Assembly (NCBI GenBank): GCA_021234155.1
Contig: JAJEKV010000040.1
Coordinates: forward strand, 13,800,353 to 13,864,352
Source: Isoetes taiwanensis
Taxonomy: Eukaryota; Streptophyta; Lycopodiopsida; Isoetales; Isoetaceae
Length of the DNA: 64,000 nt
Direction of reading: 5' to 3'
Below, one piece after another: positions 57,778-64,000 of this stretch. The notes under the pieces are model-generated. The model did not search any database and was not told where the DNA came from. It saw only the letters and a program-made list of their open reading frames with translations. Positions within the stretch are counted from its first letter, which is position 1; each line of letters starts with the position of its first letter. The translations under genes and the position numbers were made by a program.

Positions 57778-58125
57778 TGCCATGCACAAAGATAGAACCA
57801 CCAAAATAATTGCTAGCCATGAATAATCACAATGCATTGAATGTGTATCTTGATTAAATTATTGGCTATCATAGAATAGAAACTAGCTTTCAATACTAAC
57901 CTACATGTGGAGTCACGCCAAAATAAGCACATCATCCTACTGAATGAACAACACGATAAACAAAGTCCCTAATGTTAGAGGCAACAAAATCAATACCAAG
58001 TATTCTTCTCTTCAACCCCATATGTGGCTGCTTTTAACTCATCGCATCCCATTTAAAAAAAGTGGATTCAGCCACTATAACAATTCAAGCCAGAATCTAT
58101 GGAAGATCTAATAGTTGCTTAGTCA
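57778..58125. repeat. 340-bp direct repeat, copy 1
   Basis: From TGCCATGCACAAAGATAGAA onward it is collinear with 59,149-59,515, about 85-90 percent alike by eye, 1,371 bp away. A gap of about 14 bp lies near 58,017 relative to copy 2. Confidence 0.9.
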
Positions 58126-59148
58126 ACGCTTCTTGGATACAATCCATAAAGGCCTAAAAAGGGGAAAATAGCCAGGTAAGGTGTAGGGCCTATGTAGGCC
58201 TTGTATGAAGCTAAATATAACTATCTTGAGGACTGTAGCCCAGAGGATTTGCCTATATACAGTATGGATATGCCATATGCATTTCTTGGCTTAGATTATG
58301 CACAAAGATTATATCAGATTCTCAAGAATTTGTCACTAGATTCCATATAAATTTGTAGATTACTTGAAAATCCATTAGCATTTCATATAAGTGAACCTCA
58401 GATTATTTGAAAATCCATCAGCATTTCATATAAGTGAGCGTGACTTTGATTTGTACTATGCCCTCAAACTGCATTGCTCAAAGGTGCTTTGTTAGTCTCA
58501 TTCTGGATGGAAAGGATAAATGCTTATACACACCTAAATTTTATGGATCATGTTATGTTTATTGTTGGGGTAATATGATATTTAAATGTGGGTGTCGATA
58601 ATCAAACAAAAGTGGTTGTATTTCATGCAGCCTAATCGTGTGGTTCACAACATTGTCAGGATATTTCTTTGCCCGTGTGGTTAATTCATTAAGAAAATTG
58701 ATGCTTCAAGATGCAGTTATAGAAAAAAACTAAATTGATGCTTCCATATGCAACTCTGGGAAAGCCTAAGCTAATATATATTACGTGGTCCCAATCTATG
58801 ATTAATAGTTTTCTGCTACAAACTATGCATATTTGATATATCATAGATGTATATTCTTGTTGCTACCAGGAATTGCACAACAATAAAAAGATCAATATTC
58901 GTGATTGCGTAGGACAACCTATGTATGTTTTATGCATGGTTAATATTCTTGTGCCTCCACGAATTGCACTACAATAAAAAGATCTACTATATTAATGATT
59001 GCTTCAGACTATATGAATTGCACATTGTTCACAGATTCCTTTGGCCCATTGTTTTTGTACATCCTTCACCGTATCGCCCATTGCGTGAGTTGATGCTAGA
59101 GTGTACATGTAGTGCATGCCTTTAGATGTTAAAACGACCTACTATGTT

Positions 59149-59515
59149 TGCCATGCACAAAGAAATAGAGCCAGCAAAATAATTACTGGCCATGAATAAT
59201 CACGATGCATTGAATATGTATCTTGACTAAATTACTGGCTACCATAGTATAGAAACTCGCTTTCAGTACTAACCTACATGTGAAGCCAAGCCAAAATAAG
59301 CACATCATCCTACTGATAAACAACATGATAAACAAAGTCCCTTATGTCAGAGGCAACAAAATCAATTCTAAGTATTCTTCTCTTAATTGCATCAAACCTT
59401 GTCAATCCCATATGTGGTCGCTTCTAGCTCATTGCATCCTATATAGAGAAAGTGGATCCAGTCATTGTTACGCTCTGAGCTAGAGTCTATAAAAGATGTA
59501 GCAGCCACTTGGGCA
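59149..59515. repeat. 340-bp direct repeat, copy 2
   Basis: This is the second copy of 57,778-58,125. Neither copy has a convincing frame. Confidence 0.9.
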
Positions 59516-60705
59516 AAACAAGCAAAGTTCAGGCCCACAAAGAAGAAGCAACGGAGCTGGAGGAATAAGTGGCTATGGTCACATACAAAACCGGTAGTTC
59601 TAGAGATGAATCAAGTTATTCAAAATACAAAACATGTGATTGGCCTACAGGAATGAGATTACCACTACACTTTCTGTGTGAAATATGTCTTTTAATGTCG
59701 CATTTGATGCAAATATAATAAGTTAAAAAAGGATTTACGCTTGCACATCTAAGAGTAAGGTTTAAAAAGTTCCAAGGTTACCTGTCTGGCCATTTCATTG
59801 GTCTGCAACCCATACATGAGAAAGAAATCTCTTGCAAGGCTTTCCGGAATAACATGCAGGAACATTATTTGGCACTCATTTGCCCTTGGTATAATCACAA
59901 TCTGCAGAAAAAAGAATACAAAGGGCCCTATCTTGAAGCTGCCTCAAATCCCATTTTCCACATGCAGTTTAACATATAGCACTTCAAACCTTCTCTACTA
60001 CCCTTTCTAGCATTCATACAGTATAATGAGAACAATGGTAGATGTTTAAGGCTTCCACGATATAAACTTGTGTTACATATGAATCATACTTGCACTTCTA
60101 CATGCAACAGCCAACATGGTACTACAGAGTTCATAGCTGAAGCATAACCTTCATGAAAGAGTATAACAGGGTTTTCCACTCTTAATGAATAAAGTATTTA
60201 TCAACATACTTACTTTCTACTATTGTGGAGAAGCACATAACATGCTAGCGCACAGCATTGATGCATGAAGACTAATGCTATCCTGCCATGGTCCCAGCAA
60301 GAGTCCAATATTTCACAAGATTGAAGTAGATGGGTCAACATGTTTTAAACTCTATTATTAGTATTCTGCAGCAGACAACTGATTAAACGTACGTACAGAA
60401 AAGGTGCACAAAATTACTTTTAGATGGTAAAATAAATAAGGAATACCAACTGATCCATCAATATGAGGACAGTCTTTAGAGAGAATCTCCCGTTACGGAA
60501 GCTAAATATGTCTTCAAGTCTAGGACCCAATAAATCAAGTATCAGAACATTGTAGTCTTCCTGGAATAGAGAAGAAACTGCATACAAATGCATAATCTTT
60601 AAGCTCCTCGTTAAATATTTGCTGAGACATGAAAAGGAAAACGATCTGCCTCATGCTTTCAATATGAGATCTGTGTGACGGACAATCTCTTGGCACAAAA
60701 ATCTT
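59516..60705. other. AT-rich spacer upstream of MYB relic
   Basis: No gene seen. If the MYB locus were intact, its promoter would lie here. Confidence 0.4.
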
Positions 60706-61313
60706 CCATGCATGCAACCGGAAGATCAAAAAATTGGTTGCTTATATTCAGTGCCATGGACATGGAAGCTGGAGAGCTTTGCCCGAAAATGCGGGTAATT
60801 TTTTAGGCTAAGAACTTCAACTCGATCTGTAAAATTATTGCCGGATTTGGAGCAGTATTGCTTATTATATTCTTTCGTTTTTTTTTTCCCCGCAGGTCTT
60901 TTAAGATGTGGAAAAAGCTGTACACTCCGGTGGAGAAATTATCTCAGACCTTATATAAAACGGGGAAGATTTTCTATGGAAGAAGAGCAAATGATAATCC
61001 AGCTCCATGCAATACCGGGCAATAAGTAAGGATCAATCAAATTATCTTTCGTACTTCCTCACCGGAATTGGCTATGGCGGTCTAAAAAAATAGTGGGTGG
61101 TTTTGTTTTTTGTTCAGATGGTCTGCCATAGCTGCGCATTTGCTAGGCCGGACTGATAACGAGACAAAAAATCACTGGAACACCCATCTGAAGAAAAGAT
61201 TAGTGCAAATGGGGACTGATTCGGTAACGCACAAGCTCAAATCGGACCTCTTTTGGAAGGCAGGCCGATCAGCAGAAAGAAACTTAAGATTAAAAATACT
61301 TACCAGAAGTTAG
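60705..61313 (+). pseudogene. R2R3-MYB transcription factor relic
   Basis: This was a plant R2R3-MYB DNA-binding regulator. The exon 1 remnant (about 60,705-60,794) ends KLVAYIQCHGHGSWRALPEN and has a 1-nt frame break just upstream (PEDQK then LVAYI); the first Trp and the start codon are not found. Exon 2 (60,896-61,025) reads [20 protein letters not shown] and [18 protein letters not shown]. Exon 3 (61,118-61,313) reads [40 protein letters not shown] and a short tail. Both introns sit at the two classical R2R3-MYB positions and keep phase. The [11 protein letters not shown] motif recalls the MIXTA/MYB106 group. The C-terminal activation region is missing, and retrotransposon LTR sequence follows. 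Confidence 0.85.
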
Positions 61314-61324
61314 CAAAAGGATAC

Positions 61325-61660
61325 TGAAATTCATAAAATCAAGAACACTTACCGGGAAGATCAGCTTTGAAAACATGAGCATCGGAAGTTTCAACCCAAT
61401 CAACTCGAGTATTTGCCACAGCACTAGCATCGCGAGTAAGACAGACACTTGACGTGGCACGCTATCTCACCACCCAACCACGAGCCCTCAGCTATGACAC
61501 AGCTGCCCCAGAGCTCTCCCCCGAGCTACTATATAGCATGCACGCCCCTTTGGTCCATCTTTGGACCAAAGCCCTCTTTGGACCATAGGCCCCCTTTTGG
61601 ACTAAAGGCCCTCTTTGGCCTAAAAGCCATCTTTGGACTCCACGTCCTTAGCATATAGCA
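61325..61660 (-). repeat. 3' LTR of the chromovirus
   Basis: On the minus strand the LTR starts TGCTATATGCTAAGG at 61,660, directly after a polypurine tract (61,661-61,673, AAGAGGGGGGGAA). It holds a minisatellite of CTTTGGACCAAAGGCCCT-like units (about 61,552-61,640) and a TATA-like CTATATAG at 61,529-61,536. The far end is uncertain; 61,325 is the first TG after the MYB stop. Confidence 0.55.
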
Positions 61661-61707
61661 TTCCCCCCCTCTTGACATTGCAGCAGTCCTCTGCTGCAAA
61701 AGGGTAT

Positions 61708-61986
61708 CTAAATACCTTTAGCCATCCGAGCATAATCCTTCCTTGGCCCTCGCTTAGGCCGGCTAGTAGAAGCCTGTGCTTGGACTTCCTCTTGTCCCTC
61801 GGCTTCCTTTGCTTTCCGATCTTTATATTCTCTAAGAATATCCGGATAAGCTTCTAAAACATTGCCACGCACCCATGAAGCGTCCTCCAAAGGTTTGTGA
61901 GCGAACTTAACCAAATATTGTCTTGAACCACTAGTGGATTTATCCGCCAAAATTGTTTCGGCTCTAGAACTTGAATCATCAATCAA
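61708..61986 (-). pseudogene. chromodomain and C-terminal tail of integrase
   Basis: ETILADKSTSGSRQYLVKFA followed by KPLEDASWVRGNVLEAYPDI has the aromatic and acidic pattern of chromodomains (YLVKF, W after DAS). These tether chromovirus integrase to chromatin. A basic tail (TSRPKRGPRKDYARM) follows to the stop near 61,708. Confidence 0.85.
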
Positions 61987-62089
61987 TTAGCTCAGTTAAC
62001 CTCCCAAGTTGAGGTAACTCCTTACCATGATAAGCCTTTAGGAATGAAACATTCACTACATCATGCATTTTCCAACCTTTGAGGCAATC

Positions 62090-62710
62090 TTAATTGATAT
62101 GCATTCTCATTGACCACTTTAATAACTTGAAATGGTCCATGGAAGCGGGGTGCCAACTTAAGATCCTTCTTGCTTGTGTGACTTTCTTAAAGTGGCCTTT
62201 ATGGATCCTCATCCATACCCAATCTCCTTCCTTAAAACTATTGGTTGCCGCATAACTTAGATGATTTATTTGCAAAGATGCTTGAGCATCTCGTATACGA
62301 GCTTGAAGCAAGTCTATGAGATCCTTATGCTCAATAACCAAATCATCAGCAGCTGGAACATCTTCACACACTCGAAAGAGTGGCTCCCGCACAGGCTGAC
62401 CATAGACCGCCTGAAAAGGAGTCATCTTTATGGTAGACTGATAGGTATTATTATACACAAATTCAGCAATAGGCAAATACTCTTCCCAATGACCTTGATG
62501 TTCATTGACAAACCCCCTTAAGATGGAACAAATAACTTTATTGACCACCTCGGATTGTCCATCAGTTTCTGGGTGAAAAGCAGTGGAGAACCTCAACTCT
62601 GTCCCCAATTGCATAAATAATGCCTTCCAGAATTTACTAGTAAACTTTGTATCACGATCGGATACAATAATCTTTGGCAAACCATGTAACCTAAATATCT
62701 CTTTGATAAA
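62090..62710 (-). pseudogene. integrase core, missing its N-terminal part
   Basis: The catalytic core is recognisable from FRLHGLPKIIVSDRDTKFTS through FHPETDGQSEVVNK and YNNTYQSTIKMTPFQAVYGQ. The Asp of SDRD and the Glu of QSEV remain. The N-terminal zinc-binding HHCC module and the first catalytic Asp are missing because the sequence jumps from the RNase H end (HLEEMKL) to ATLFIKE. Frames after SFKEGDWVWM drift. Confidence 0.88.
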
Positions 62711-62723
62711 GAGCGTAGCCGCA

Positions 62724-63086
62724 CTATAGCTTCATTTCCTCCAAATGGTTGGATTGTGCTATAGAAAGAGAACAAACTGCATAACGTCTACTTAAAGCAT
62801 CAGCTACAACATTCTCTTTACCAGGACGATAATCCACTGAGAAATCATATTGCTGCATAAAAGCAACCCATTTCAACTGCCTTTCCGATAATGTTTTCTG
62901 TGAAACAATGTGCCTAATGCTTTGGTGGTCAGTCAAAATATGAACTGTTGACCCTATAAGATAGTGTCGCCACACTTTCAAAGCATGAATGACAGCTAGA
63001 AATTCCTTATCATAAACACTATATCTACTTTCCGTGTCAGAAAACTTCCGACTTTCATAAGCAATAGGATGACCATCCTGCATCAA
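62724..63086 (-). pseudogene. RNase H domain of chromovirus
   Basis: HPIAYESRKFSDTESRYSVY, DKEFLAVIHALKVWRHYLIG and ILTDHQSIRHIVSQKTLSER match Ty3/gypsy RNase H, with Glu in DKE and Asp in TDH. YRPGKENVVADALSRR ends the tether region. This stretch is intact in frame. Confidence 0.9.
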
Positions 63087-63281
63087 AAAGCGCCCAAAGC
63101 CATACCACTTGCATCAACACATAACAAGAAAGGTAGACCAAACTTTTGCAAAGCGTAACGGGAGGATTAACCATGGCATCCTTTAAAACTTGGAAAGCAA
63201 AACCGATGATTATGATTCCATTGGAAAGGAACGTCTTTTCGTAGCAACAAATATAAATCTGAAGCTAAAGCGAGCAAAATT

Positions 63282-63792
63282 CTACAAACTTCCTATAATA
63301 AGCGCATAAGCCCAAAAAAGGAACATAATCGAGGCCGAAGTAGGTACAGGCCAATCCACAATTGCTTGTACCTTACTGGGATCAACTTTAAGACCCTCAG
63401 CGCAAACAATATGACCCAAATATTCAATTTCCGATTGGAAAAATATACTTTTCTTAGGATTAAGAGTAATAGACTCCTCCCTTAACCGGCCGGAAAACCT
63501 CCATAAATGCAAGTAATGGTCTTCCCTCGGACTTACTAAAACTAATATGTCATCAAAGAACACGACAACATAAACCCCATGCACATCTTCAAATATTAAG
63601 CCCCATTAGCCTCCAAAGAAGCCGGGCGCATTTGTAAGTCCAAATGGCATGACTAAAACTCATAATGTCCAAAGGTTGTCCTAAACGCAGTCTTGTGAAC
63701 ATCTTCAGGCGCAACCTTAAGTTGCCAATACCCTGACTTAAGATCAAGACGGCTAAAAACTGTGGCACCTTGGAGTTGATCAAACAAATCAT
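63282..63792 (-). pseudogene. reverse transcriptase, frameshifted
   Basis: Read in shifting frames: [46 protein letters not shown], then YVVVFFDDILV (catalytic FFDD where VDD or FVDD is usual), SIFFQSEIEYLGHIVCAEGL and KVDPSKVQAIVDWPVP. Several single-base frame changes separate these blocks. Confidence 0.85.
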
Positions 63793-64000
63793 CCGCCCTT
63801 GGTATAGGAAACCCGATTCTTTATGGTTATCTTATTCAAAAGCGATAATCTATACACATCGCCCCGGGAATTATCTTTTTCTTAACCAACAAGGCGGGGA
63901 GCACCAAAAGGTGAAGAACTATGGCGGATCAATCCGACTTTTGAAGCAACTCATCAAGTTGGCGCCTAATCTCAACTTGTTGGCCATGCATTCTCGATAA

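Larger units (their letters stand above)
61661..64000 (-). mobile_element. Ty3/gypsy chromovirus, 3' half, defective
   Basis: The order on the minus strand is reverse transcriptase (63,792-63,282), RNase H (63,086-62,724), integrase core (62,710-62,090), chromodomain (61,986-61,720), polypurine tract and LTR. This is the standard order for a chromodomain-bearing Ty3/gypsy element. Its 5' half lies beyond the window. Frameshifts in the reverse transcriptase and a deletion between RNase H and integrase make it inactive. Confidence 0.9.

Noticed and set aside
14246-59515. The same spacing of about 1,370 bp between the repeat copies at 14.2/15.6 kb and at 57.8/59.1 kb
   Set aside because: The two repeat pairs share no sequence that I can see, so the equal spacing is most likely coincidence.

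Overview
The window looks like nuclear DNA of a land plant with a large, repeat-filled genome. Spliceosomal introns, an R2R3-MYB gene, a clathrin heavy chain relic, a chromodomain Ty3/gypsy element, plant-type Helitrons with an RPA gene, and a piece of mitochondrial large-subunit rRNA all point that way. An HSPA12-type HSP70 relative and very degenerate repeats would suit a fern or gymnosperm, but I cannot fix the species. Nothing here is prokaryotic.

Layout. 1-7.5 kb: two Helitron 3' ends on the minus strand (848 and 5,859), with unrecognised coding-like pieces between them, a GTGTATTC hairpin array and a 1.5 kb pyrimidine-only tract. 7.6-11.7 kb: a hAT transposase gene split by a minus-strand LINE. 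12-16 kb: a tRNA-derived SINE-like repeat, an intronless HSPA12-like ORF that has lost the middle of its ATPase domain, and a direct duplication. 17-19.5 kb: two arrays of nested palindromes built on AAATGGCGCCATTT, with a GC-rich array between them. 20-29.3 kb: a decayed autonomous-type Helitron, with Rep (HUH), PIF1-like helicase and a downstream RPA70-like gene. 30-41 kb: a divergent pair of putative genes, MITE-like repeats, a zinc-knuckle relic, the mitochondrial rRNA insert, and the 3' end of a spliced gene I do not recognise. 41-48.5 kb: a MITE, a second SINE-like copy and a possible organelle-derived ORF. 48.5-53.6 kb: 183-bp direct repeats enclosing an intronless clathrin fragment, a poly(A)-ended retroposed block and an unrecognised ORF. 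54-59.5 kb: mostly tandem repeats and duplications, with one SINE head. 60.7-64 kb: an R2R3-MYB relic followed directly by a minus-strand chromovirus.

The gene content is therefore mainly transposons and relics. The only stretches that look like possibly working host genes are 30,231-30,447 (-), 31,343-32,834 (+, doubtful frame), 39,879-40,432 (+) and perhaps 43,560-43,737 (-). I found no operon-like or defence-like system. The strongest unexplained structures are the palindrome arrays at 17.4-19.5 kb and the polypyrimidine tract at 5.9-7.5 kb.
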